From: Euperipatoides rowelli
Lineage: Eukaryota; Onychophora; Udeonychophora; Euonychophora; Peripatopsidae
Assembly (NCBI GenBank): GCA_003024985.2
Contig: PXIH01S0003311.1
Direction: 5' to 3' (one strand)
Length of the DNA stretch: 15,217 nucleotides
Position numbers and translations under genes: made by a program. The notes beneath the pieces are model-generated. The model saw only the letters and a program-made list of their open reading frames with translations, did not search any database and had not been told where the DNA came from. How positions within the stretch are numbered: the first letter of the stretch is position 1; each line of letters starts with the position of its first letter. Below, in pieces: positions 1-9,019 of this stretch.

Positions 1-198
1 AAGAATCCTCGCTCAGCGAACATCAAGAATCCTCACTCAGCGAACATCAAGAATCCTCGCTCAGCGAAGATCAAAAATCCTCGCTCAGCGAAGATCAAAA
101 ATCCTAGCTCAGCGAAAATCAAGAATCCTCGCTCAGCGAAGATCAAGAATCCACGCTCAGCAAAGATCAAGAATCCTCGCTCAGCGAAGATCAAGAAT
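1..198 (+). repeat. 24-bp minisatellite, 8 full copies plus partial ninth
   Basis: Eight head-to-tail 24-bp units start at 1, 25, 49, 73, 97, 121, 145 and 169, and a 6-bp partial unit follows at 193. The unit is AAGAATCCTCGC then TCAGCGAASATC, and copies differ by 0-3 bases. Units 1-2 carry GAACATC and later units GAAGATC or GAAAATC. Each unit contains TCGCTCAGCGA, an 11-bp palindrome apart from its central base. The array runs off the left edge, so its full size is unknown. Because 24 is a multiple of three, plus frame 1 stays open as an octapeptide repeat (KNPRSAKI) up to the TGA at 199-201. Frame 2 is also open, so openness alone does not show coding. Most likely a non-coding minisatellite. 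Confidence 0.95.
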
Positions 199-201
199 TG
201 A

Positions 202-689
202 TTTCACCGAAAATAACACAAAAATAATTTTGTTTTCTTTTAAAAAAAAAAAAGAAAATCATGTTAGGCTACTATTTGTTTACTACTAGAACTTAACTTT
301 GTCAAATTTGATATACTGTATGTCTTTAAACTTATTTGCATCTTAATTTCATCACTGTAAATCTGTAAATTAAAGATAAACTTTTTTTAACAAAATAAGT
401 TTCTCAATCAGGAAACAATGTATGTTTCTGGTATGTATTTATTTGGATTCACTGATTTTTGACTCAAAGATCAATGGTATCTAAAATTGAGGATCTACTG
501 AATACTTTTCCTCCCATCGTTTACCGCAGCGAACAGTGTTTGGCTCCTTATCTAACTTATTTTATATTTTTATTTCTGATATTTTAATATTGATTCTCTC
601 AATCATTTTGCTGCAATGACAAAATTATCTAGAGTAATATTGGTTCTGTTCATGATTAGTTATTTGCTGCAGAGAGAAAGAGAAAGATC
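202..689. other. AT-rich intergenic or intronic DNA, no gene seen
   Basis: No exon, RNA gene or transposon end was recognised. The stretch holds a 14-A tract near 242 and a single match to the core word of the flanking minisatellite (CAGCGAACA, 527-535), which may be a stray diverged copy or chance. Confidence 0.5.
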
Positions 690-1907
690 GTAACAACATT
701 TGGTAAGTGGATGAGTTCTAATTCATTATTGATCAACTGTGAAAAATCAGTGAGATTAAATTTTGGTAAAAAAAATATTTCCGGTTTTAAAGCTCCAGAA
801 CAAATTTTAGTTTAGAACCTTTCTCGTACTGATCTGGGTGTGTTATTCGGTGATCGGCTGTATTTTGATTTGTACTCGTATTGGTTAACTAATCATATAG
901 CTTCCAAATTCACTTTTTTGTTTAGGGCACTAGGGCTGTATGTCTCCAGAATTATTTACTATTTCATATGTTTATGTATATACAGCCGGTCGACTATTAA
1001 CATGTTTATAGAAAGACTTAGATAGGCTAAATAAAGTAGTTGGAAGAAATGCTAAAAGAATGAGATTTTTATGGTTCATCCTATTGTAGCTGATTGGGTA
1101 GATTGAAAAAATATATTGTATTTTAATTCCTCAGCAGAAGATTTTTCAGGATATTATTTATACCTATAAGCTAAGTGTTAATGAGAATAACTCAAAAGGT
1201 TTCTTTGAATTTGATGTTAGGGGAGAATTGGCATGGAAGAGACAAGTAATGAAAGATGCAATAAATATTTCAGAAGCGTGTTGTTAAAAAAGTTCTCACA
1301 ACCACTCACTAAGTAAGCTTGTTAACTGTAGTTTAGATGCAATAATAAAGTGTTTTGTTTTGCTATTGCAAAAAGTGTGATTTTGACCAAGATAGGTAAA
1401 ATTTTATCCTTATGTTTGAAGCCAGATAAGCTAAAACCTATTTTATATAAATCTCATATTAACTATAGCCTACATGCTGAATTATAATATATTTTGTTTC
1501 CATTTCATGATATTTTATTGAAGATAAACATTATTTAATATTAAGGCTACAGTAGGCTCCTGAACCTAAGAAGAAAACCCGATGAAGATTAACAGTGTTA
1601 AAGAGGGAATGTTTCATACTTGTTAAGTTTGGAGCTAAATCAAGAATTACATTTTACATGGGCAGGGTTATGGCTATAAATGATGATCGGTTTCAAGTGA
1701 AATTTTTAAGAAGACTGGCATGTCTCAATTTTACTATCCCCAGGAAACAAACATATAGCGTGTGTGCCTTGTGAAGATGTAACGAAAATGCTGCCAACCC
1801 CAAATGAAGTGAAAGGAACCAAATGAACACAATCTTAACAGTTTTCCAAATGAACTTTGAAAAGTATGGCTATGTTAAACATGATTGACATATGAAATAA
1901 ATAAATC
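690..1907 (+). pseudogene. Decayed non-LTR retrotransposon (CR1/jockey-like LINE), 3' part of reverse transcriptase ORF
   Basis: One plus frame (690-1025) reads like the RT palm-thumb region of CR1/jockey-type LINEs: WMSSNSLLINCEKS (708-749; compare the family pattern W..N.LkiN..KT), an in-frame TAG at 813-815, then DLGVLFGDRLYF (831-866), matching the conserved DLGVxFDxxLxF motif. After the frame closes at 1025, a shifted frame continues with LDRLNKVVGRNAKRMRF to about 1075. A further open frame at 1102-1287 contains FQDIIYTYKL, which resembles the FxDLxFLYKL segment that follows in these ORFs. Around 1700-1755, LNFTIPRKQTYS resembles the xxNFxVPxxxTR segment. AAATAAATAAAT near 1895-1907 would suit the LINE 3' tail. 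Stops and frame changes make it dead. The RT part is well supported; the 3' boundary is inferred. Confidence 0.68.
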
Positions 1908-2229
1908 TTAATTATCTTAATTTTATTTTATCTTTTTATTTTTTTATTATTTTATTTATTCTTATAGGTTTTTGGATTGTTGCAATATATTAATATAATT
2001 ACCGGTCCGGCATATAATAATTGTTTTATAAAATGTTACCCAGCCCAAATATATCTTTCATAACCAGGTATGTTTATTTCAACACACTGTATGGCATAAA
2101 AGAAACAGGTGAAGACGATTTCTAAAACATAAAAACGACTTAAGGTACTAAAAGATTTTCCAATATAAAATTTAAAATAGCCTATAGGTTTATTTGCAAT
2201 AAACATTTCTTACAAAAAATAAAAACCCT
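1908..2229. other. AT-rich low-complexity DNA, nothing recognised
   Basis: T-rich and A-rich simple sequence (for example 1918-1965) followed by ordinary AT-rich DNA. No exon, transposon end or RNA structure stands out. Confidence 0.5.
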
Positions 2230-2267
2230 CTAGAAATTTGTAAAAAAAAAAAAAAATGTTTAAATTG

Positions 2268-2292
2268 TACCTTTCATGTGGCATGAAAGGTA
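2268..2292. repeat. Perfect 11-bp hairpin with 3-nt loop
   Basis: TACCTTTCATG (2268-2278) is followed by the loop TGG and its exact complement CATGAAAGGTA (2282-2292). Weaker pairing continues outward: TTGTA plus an A-run and TGTTT (about 2238-2262) is mirrored by AAACATTTTTTACAA (about 2326-2340). The wider inverted structure therefore covers about 2238-2345. It could be the remnant of a small foldback or MITE element. No TA or TTAA target duplication was evident. Confidence 0.6.
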
Positions 2293-2780
2293 TTTACAAA
2301 TTTACCTGGTCATCTTTATAAGTTAAAACATTTTTTACAAAAAAAAAATATAGAATTACTTTAATGTTATTTATTAATAGAATAATTCCTATTTGGAATT
2401 CACCAACAACCTTGTGATGTTGTTAAAGTATTTAAGATTTCTGCCTTTAAGATTTCTTTTGACAATTATTTCTGACTTCATAAATTTATTGATTACGCTA
2501 GGCCTATATGATTTATATATTGATAAAGAGTAGGCTATTGTATGATTCATTCGCAAGTTTAATAACCTAAACTGAGATCAAATTTTATTTTTAACAGAGG
2601 AATAAAATATTTAAATTCTTTATTTGTTGAATTTTGCAATGAAATTAAAATGAATAGTTTTAGTATGTTTACATGTTAGAAATTATGTGATCCTTTTGAA
2701 TTGTTTGGTGAATCATGTTTTTTTGTTCTTTTATTTATAGGCCTATGTATTTAATTATAAATGTTTTTGTTATGTAATAA

Positions 2781-2831
2781 GGCTTGACCTTACCCAATAT
2801 TAATATTGGATAATATGAATAAATAAATAAA
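2781..2831 (+). mobile_element. Possible retrotransposon 3' terminus: palindrome plus AATAAATAAATAAA tail
   Basis: A perfect 16-bp palindrome, CCAATATTAATATTGG (2794-2809), is followed 6 bp later by GAATAAATAAATAAA. A 3' stem-loop next to a short A-rich tandem tail is a common LINE 3'-end layout. The upstream sequence (about 2640-2780) shows no recognisable RT motif, so this would be a strongly 5'-truncated copy. The palindrome is certain; the retrotransposon reading is inference. Confidence 0.3.
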
Positions 2832-3965
2832 ATATTTGATCTGTTGAATTCTCGAAATATGAAAATGCCAGCTTCAAGAAGGCATTAAATACCCATAGCA
2901 AGGAAAATGTCCTTACATTTCTAGACGAAATGATGCAATATATTATTGCTTTAAAGATCAATCAAAATGGTCACCCGATTTTGAAGTTACCTTGAAAGAC
3001 TGATTTTTGGGAATTTTAATTTTCATAGAAAGCACCAAGAATTTTTATGTGAATTTGGTTGAAGAAATAAATGATATTAGCCCGCTAAAGCCATTGAAAA
3101 ACCTATCACTATATAAAATTAGCTAGGACCACCTAGAACCTTTTTTTCTTTCTTGTTTGCAGTTTAGTTCTATGGAGACTTTAATTACAACCCTACTCTA
3201 AACAGTTTGCTTCAGCTTGCAAGAAGCTACTCGTAAAATCAGAATTAAAAAATTATGTAAAAGAAATTTTTTTACCTTTGAGATGTCAGCATTCTAGGTG
3301 TAACAAGTACAAACTCAATTCGAATTCTGATTGATTTTGAATGTTAGATGAGGATGACTTCATTACTTACAAAGCCTAGCAAGATTAAAAGATTTAATTA
3401 TAAATTTCCAGATTATGTCGTGGAATATATACGTTGGTTTTGTGTCTAGGAGATAGAGTTGTGAGATCAAAAACCTTAAAACCTTGGTGGTAAGTGTTAT
3501 ACAATAAAAATTAATAGTTTATCCTCCGGAAACGTGTCATTAAAATATGTCAGTAGAGTAAATCATTCTTTCATTTTGCAGTGAAAATACATGTAAGTGG
3601 GGGTTCAAACCTAGAGTTTGTTGTACCACAGATCATTGTAAACAAAGTTCTGCAATCATTTTTAGGGGGAAGGGGGATGTTCTATCTTTAAATGAACCTA
3701 TGCATGAGATAAGCCCAATGTATAACCCCTCAGTCAATTTGGCTCTATCTGTTGCAAATATATTACTTTGCTAGACGTATTATCACTAAATGATAGCTAA
3801 TATTGTAAAATTCAAGATGTAAGGGTTAATAATCAGATATTTGTACAGAAACAGCATCAATTGTATGCAAAAAAAATAACTAATTAATGTTCAATGGTGT
3901 AAAACTTTGAATAATCTGTTAAAAAAAAAACTTTTAGGTTAAGTTGTATAATCATATTGAAAATA
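2832..3965. other. AT-rich DNA without a recognised gene
   Basis: Several 30-45-codon open frames occur (for example plus-strand 3003-3125) but none has a family motif, and such lengths are expected by chance here. A strong polypyrimidine tract ending in TTTGCAG at 3140-3162 looks like a 3' splice site, but the frames behind it close within about 13 codons. Nearby are G tracts at 3662-3675 and GGGTTAA at 3823-3829, with no inverted partner found. Confidence 0.45.
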
Positions 3966-4141
3966 CAGTAGCATTTTTACAAACTACCAATCACAAACTC
4001 TCACTCAATAATTATATTTACGGTACGTCACAACGAACCTAACAAAAACGACTTTACAATAGAAACCCTCATCATAAATCAGTTAAAACCTCCACTTAAC
4101 AAATCACAACCAATTCAATTAATAACAGATTTAATATAATA
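3966..4141. repeat. Direct repeat copy 1 (~176 bp)
   Basis: This is about 80% similar by eye to 4648-4814. Shared blocks in the same order include AGCATTTTTAC, AACTACCAATCAC, CTCAATAATT, CCTAACAAAAACGACTT, AATAGAAACCCTCATCAT and ACAGATTTAATATAATA. Spacing between copies is about 681 bp. At three aligned sites copy 1 has A where copy 2 has G. The ends lack the TG...CA of typical LTRs. Confidence 0.8.
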
Positions 4142-4647
4142 AAAACAGTAAGAACAAACATTACAAAAATACAACAACACAACCCACCCACCTTTTTCGC
4201 ACTAAAATACATATAAATCTCCTCCCAATCTCCCCTCCTCCAAACCCAATACACCACTCTCCCTAACCAAAATTAAAAACATTTATAAAGAACTTTACCA
4301 ACAAAAATTAAAATTATGAATTTTTTTAAAATTTCAAATACCCATTTTAAATTATACTCTACATTATAATATACAATAATTTTCCAAGCAATTCCACTTT
4401 TAAAATCATAAAACACACAATCTATATTATAAAATTTACAATTCAAAACTCTATCAAAAAATAGTAAAATATAAAAAATCGATTTTATTAAAATTGATAC
4501 AATATATCATTATAAAATAATTTATCCACTGTTCTCAAAAATATAAATATTAACTCTAATGCACTGCCAAATCTCTTATTACCCCTCCCCCCCAATTATC
4601 TTAAAACATTACCGTACTATCCCCTACACACCACCTCCTAAGACAAA
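4142..4647. other. Strand-asymmetric A+C-rich, G-depleted segment between the direct repeats
   Basis: The plus strand is almost free of G. Between 4141 and 4680 I count about 15 G against roughly 120 C; the lines 4201-4260 and 4321-4380 have no G at all. It contains pyrimidine/C-rich tracts such as CTCCTCCCAATCTCCCCTCC (near 4218-4237) and CCCCTCCCCCCCC (near 4583). No open frame of interest and no splice signal pattern were seen. Together with the flanking repeats it looks like the body of one unidentified repetitive element or a duplicated satellite unit. Confidence 0.6.
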
Positions 4648-4814
4648 AACAGCATTTTTACTAACTACCAATCACTAACTCTCGCTCAATAATTTAAAAA
4701 TAATTATGACATAAACGAGCCTAACAAAAACGACTTAGAATAGAAACCCTCATCATGTTAAAACCTTTACTTAACAAATCAAAGCCAATTCAATTTTACA
4801 GATTTAATATAATA
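4648..4814. repeat. Direct repeat copy 2 (~167 bp)
   Basis: Partner of 3966-4141, in the same orientation, with the same ordered blocks and one internal gap of about 7 bp after CATCAT. Sequence after the repeat (from 4815) does not resemble what follows copy 1, so the pair is not simply two periods of a continuing tandem satellite. Confidence 0.8.
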
Positions 4815-7037
4815 TATTCTTCAAATTTAAAATTTATTTCTTTGGCACTGATCTACAGTATGTACAGTGATATTTGTAACTTTGAAAATATTGTCATATA
4901 ATAGCCTATTATTGTAAAATTGTTTTTATTTTTTTTTAATAGGCAATGTAGCCTATCCTTGAAAATACTCAGAGCAGAAATCAATCGGATCTTAATGTAA
5001 TCTAATAATAAATACTTTTATAAATGCAGTTAAAATGAGCATTTGCAGTTATTCTTACTTAGCCTACTATTCATTAATAAATTTTTAAAAAATGTATAAA
5101 TCTACTATAACTGATGCAAAACATTACACACTGGTACTGTATACCAGTAGAAAGTGTATAAAATTCAGACAACTAGGCTATGTATTAAAAATCTTTATGC
5201 ACACAAATTCAAAATATAGTATATTGCAGGCTGCGCACGTTCACAAATGCTCCCTAGTTATGGCGCATTGGTATAACAATGGTTTCTTTTTTTTTTTCAT
5301 TGCAATCACTGACTTTTCAAATATCTGAAAATAATTGATAATTATTACATAGATCTGCAAATCTTTTGATTCTACGATTTATTGATATTTTATACACTTG
5401 TATGTAATGATTGTTGTCTTTGTTGTTTCTATGCATTTATATGTTTTATTGCATTAATAGCAGATAATGTTCAACTTGTATTAAAGGTCATTTTGATTTT
5501 TTTAAAAAAACAAATTGGTCAATTGGATCATAACACAAAAAATGAATTTGATTATGATTTTTTACAAGTAGTTAAACAGTCAAATACAAATACAAATATG
5601 TCGGACAACAACAGACTATAGTCCAGCGAGGTTGTCCCTAGTCCTAATCTATTTTTTTTTTTAATAATAATCCATAGTAAATATTCTATAGTTAAGTATA
5701 GCAAGCTCGATTCATCTCTAAACAATGTCACAAAATATCTCCCCTGGTGTGTACAGGGGACAATGTCGTTTTAAGGGTGATGAGCAACACAATTATTTTT
5801 AAAATTGAATTTTATTTTTTCTGGTGGATATTTTTTTCAGTAAAATTCTTTGAAAATCAATAAAAAAAAATAAAAAAAAAAAATTCTGTTACATTTGACC
5901 TTTAAACGTCCCGCTGTCATTTATCCTAGTGATTGAGCAAAATAACTTCATTTGAACTTCGAAAACACATCCATCTATCACATGAAAAAATAGTCTTTAC
6001 TATTTTTATCAACAAAAACAAAATTTTAAAAACATTTACTCAAAAATTCTTCATAGAATTCTCTGAATATCTGAAGCCATACCATCAGATAAAATGAAAG
6101 ATTTAAAAAAAATGCCATGATAAGATTGTTAAATGACAGTAGGCTATAGATTAAAAAAATTACAATGAAATCTTTTTTTTTTCACCTTTCATTATCTAAC
6201 AAGATCGTAGATCCCATGCAAATATATAATTAAATTTTTCAAAAATATGATTAATGTAATAGGTCCTATATCCTTAGGAGTTTAAAACCTAAATATTTGT
6301 AGGTAATTATATTTTGTAATCATGTCTTTATACATAGTGTATATAAACAAGATAATATACAGTACCATAGGCTATATGTTAACTACAAAGTAACTCTCGG
6401 CAACATCAATGCATTCATACAAGACATGCTGACAAGCCAGAATGAAATTTATTTACTAACATTATGGGGGAAATGTTTTGAATATTGACTGGATGGGTTA
6501 TTTATTTGCACTTGATGCAGCTCGGCAATTAATGTCACGATTGGCTCCAAAATGTGTGAATTTTTTCATGTATTTGCATATATCCTAAACAGCAATGTTA
6601 TGTTTAAAATTGCAGTAGCTAAGAACAGTCAGACGATTACCATATGAAATTATCAGAATCTAATGATGAATGATTTTATAAGACAGTGTCCTTTATTCAA
6701 ATGTGGATGTGTTTTTTTTTTCATCATATTCTCTTGCAATAGAATATTTTAATTGTACAGTAGATATTGTAAAATAAGTTTTTTTAAAAAACGGCACAAT
6801 TGTAATATATCCATTAGGATGGGGAAGGGGGGGGGGGGCATATCTTCTTCAAACTTCTGGATATTTCAAGTATTGTCCTGAAAGAAATAGTTAAAATTAC
6901 ACTGATTACAAAAAAAATGAGACCTTTTGCTCACACAAGATAACACCAACACCCTATTTTTTAAAAATCTGTCTCACCGACTATCAACAATAATTTAAAA
7001 ATAATGTAGGAGTATTTCAAGATCAATGGTTTAATTA
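4815..7037. other. AT-rich DNA, no gene supported; small hairpins and a G-run
   Basis: No exon with a family motif was found on either strand. Structures seen are a 7-bp stem ACTGGTA/TACCAGT (5130-5148, 5-nt loop), a 10-bp palindrome GACTATAGTC near 5613-5622, a 7-bp GC-rich stem TCCCCTG/CAGGGGA (5740-5760, 7-nt loop), and a G-run at 6821-6838. The 78- and 79-codon plus-strand open frames at 5092-5328 and 5382-5621 show no recognisable domain. Confidence 0.45.
6821..6838 (+). repeat. Poly-G tract (G4-AA-G12)
   Basis: GGGGAA followed by twelve G residues in otherwise AT-rich DNA. It could fold as a G-quadruplex on the plus strand and is likely length-polymorphic. Confidence 0.9.
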
Positions 7038-7060
7038 AAGAGTATGTTGAACATACTCTT
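7038..7060. repeat. Perfect 10-bp hairpin downstream of GTPBP3
   Basis: AAGAGTATGT (7038-7047), loop TGA, then ACATACTCTT (7051-7060). It lies about 460 nt beyond the GTPBP3 stop codon in the direction of transcription, so it may be within or just past the 3' UTR. No function is claimed. Confidence 0.6.
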
Positions 7061-7172
7061 CAGTCAATACTGGAGCAATCCTACATGATAGCTGCGATAT
7101 AACATAAAATAAAGATAAGAATTGTCTGTCAGAACACATTCCTGGTGTTAGTTTAGAGCAAACTATAAGCCA

Positions 7173-7178
7173 TTTATT
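7173..7178 (-). promoter_or_regulatory. Candidate polyadenylation signal AATAAA for GTPBP3
   Basis: The minus strand reads AATAAA, about 340 nt after the GTPBP3 stop codon, a plausible 3' UTR length. The hexamer is common in AT-rich DNA, so this is only a candidate. Confidence 0.25.
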
Positions 7179-7494
7179 AAAAACAAATTACTATTAAATG
7201 AACAAAAATTTGTTATAGGTCTTAGAAATGAACTCCATGTGTTTGTTATGAATCAATTTAAATCAAATGAATGCTTAAAAGTAATTGTGATGGGACTATA
7301 GAAAAAAAAAACCTGTAAAAACAAACAACCCAATTAACCAAAACTATTTAGCCTAAGTGGTTTAAATAAAAAATAAAATAAAAATGTTTGTTAAAAAAAG
7401 TACCGTAATTAAAGTTGACACAGGTGAATAATAGTAAACATTTACCAGAATAGTCAATTTTAAGCATAGCCTACAGAAATTCTTAAAATAGTGT

Positions 7495-7500
7495 ACTCAC
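7495..7500 (-). other. Candidate 5' splice site just after the GTPBP3 stop codon
   Basis: On the minus strand the stop TAA (7518-7516) is followed 15 nt later by GTGAGT, a perfect match to the intron-start consensus. If used, GTPBP3 would have a 3' UTR intron, or a transcript isoform continuing to an exon further left. The upstream exon bases (GGGCC) are not the usual AG. Confidence 0.3.
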
Positions 7501-7515
7501 GGCCCTTGCACAAGT

Positions 7516-7747
7516 TTACTTTCCAATGCAGAAATCTTGAAAAATAATGTCCAAGATTTCTTCCACATGAGCTTGACCTGTAATTTTACCAATCTCTCTT
7601 ACTGCTAGACGTAGTTGTTCTGCGGCAAGTACAACATCAATGTCAACAAGATCAAAGAATTTTTCTAGTTTATCTTTGCACTGAGATAGATGGTGTCGGT
7701 GGCGAGCCTGGGTTAAGCTAGGATCACCAATTAGCGGATTACCACAG
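7516..7747 (-). CDS. GTPBP3: GTPBP3 (MnmE family tRNA-modification GTPase), last coding exon
   Basis: This exon encodes the C-terminal 76 residues of the mitochondrial GTPase that, with MTO1, installs the taurine- or glycine-based modification on the wobble uridine of mitochondrial tRNAs. Visible signatures are PSLTQARHRHHL (exon residues 9-20), LAAEQLRLAVREIGKITGQ (40-58) and EEILDIIFQDFCIGK at the very end. The FCIGK terminus is the MnmE hallmark; its cysteine is conserved and needed for modification in bacterial MnmE. The exon starts after a strong acceptor: a T/C-rich tract (7770-7751) ending in TTTTAG, with the first exon base at 7747. That base completes a codon split after its second position (phase 2). 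The stop is TAA at 7516-7518. The open frame upstream of 7747 is intron read-through, so the ATG at 7803 is not the start. The length fits the C-terminal helical part only; the GTPase and N-terminal domains must come from upstream exons. It looks intact. Confidence 0.93.
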
Positions 7748-9019
7748 CTAAAAGAAGAAAAAAAAAATATAAAATATATAACTGTTAAAGAAATAAAATA
7801 CATTATTTTAACTTACAAGTTTGAAAAAAATAACACTAAAATAAAGTTATCATTAGATGTTTCATAAATATTGAAACTGCAGTTTTAACGAGTGTAACTA
7901 TAAGGTTGGTGTAATATTTGGGCACGCTGTAGCCTACTGAACTCTTATGCTCAATATTAGTGTTAGTGGACTTATTATTAATTAGCAGAAATGCTAATAA
8001 TTACGAGTATTGAAAGAAACAAGTAGTTAAACAAGTTAGCCTACAGCCCAAATGAGCATAATACAGAAAACAAATCAACAAGAAATACAAGTAATAAATA
8101 TGTTGAAACAAATAGTATAAGAGAATGCGCTCAGCACTGTAGGCTACTAGTATACTACTTCACCATATTGATCTATAATTAATGTGCTTAGAAGGGATAA
8201 CAATATAAAGCAATTAAGGCATCAACTGGCTAATCCTGATCTATCGGTTGATCGCATTGGCTGAAGAATGTTATTTTTTTAATAGGCACAAACCATAAAC
8301 ATATCCAGAAATAAAGTAGTGCAGTGAAATATGTAAACATTTGAATTTACAAAAAAATATTGCTTTCATTATACAATTTTAAATTAATCTTAGAAACAAG
8401 ACTCTGAAAATTTCTAGCTTTAGTGAAATAATTTTATTAAAAAATCGTGACCAAGGGTGATAAAATTCTAAACATAATGTGATTTCCACTAGTGATGGTA
8501 TTCTAAATACCGTTACTACGAGACTACAACTGGTACTGGAATTTTTAACAGTGTACAGACATAACCCCCTGGTTTGTACTGGCCATGCGAGTACTTCCAT
8601 ACTTACAGTAGTACCATTTCTCTGTTTACATACATGGGCTTCATAAGAATGGACACAACATTCAAGTCATAATCAAACAAAAAAATGCATTTTTAAAAGA
8701 ATGTTTTACTTGAATTTAGAAAAATATATAAGCCTACATACAGTATAATACTTGTTTAGGTTTAAAAAATAACCAGTTAACTATAAAAAAAATATAATTA
8801 AATCACAAAGTAGTCTAGTGAGAGAACAAAACTATATAGCCTACAGTGTGACAATTTTAAAAAAAAACATTGCCTCAAGCATGCCAAGTTGTGCTAATTA
8901 TTTGTTGCAACATAATTTAACAAGGTTGTCACAATAGTAGGTTTAGTATATTATTCTTTTTATGATATATAGGACTACTAATACACTAGGCTATTTGTTT
9001 TTTAGATTTATTTTATTAA

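Noticed and set aside
1-198. CRISPR-like array
   Set aside because: Units are contiguous with no unique spacers and the DNA is animal; it is a minisatellite.
3140-3201. Strong 3' splice site TTTCTTTCTTGTTTGCAG with a following short exon
   Set aside because: All three frames close within about 13 codons and no partner donor or protein motif was found.
3597-3618. GGGTTCAAACCT resembling a tRNA B box
   Set aside because: The T-arm does not pair, and no A box, anticodon arm or acceptor stem lies at tRNA spacing.
3966-4814. Full LTR retrotransposon
   Set aside because: The repeats lack TG...CA ends, there is no primer-binding site or gag/pol coding, and the interior is only about 500 bp.
5092-5328. 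78-codon plus-strand open frame
   Set aside because: No domain, no start context and ordinary AT-driven residue composition; frames of this size are expected by chance in six frames at about 28% G+C.
5382-5621. 79-codon plus-strand open frame ending NTNMSDNNRL
   Set aside because: No recognisable family, poly-F/L/I start and N/T-rich end typical of AT-rich noise. It would need transcript evidence.
7748-7803. ATG at 7803 as the start of the GTPBP3 open frame
   Set aside because: The first 19 codons are intron read-through over a polypyrimidine tract; family similarity begins exactly after the TTTTAG acceptor.
8379-8600. 73-codon minus-strand open frame inside the GTPBP3 intron
   Set aside because: No similarity to GTPBP3 domains or any family I know; it overlaps a patch that looks like transposon sequence.
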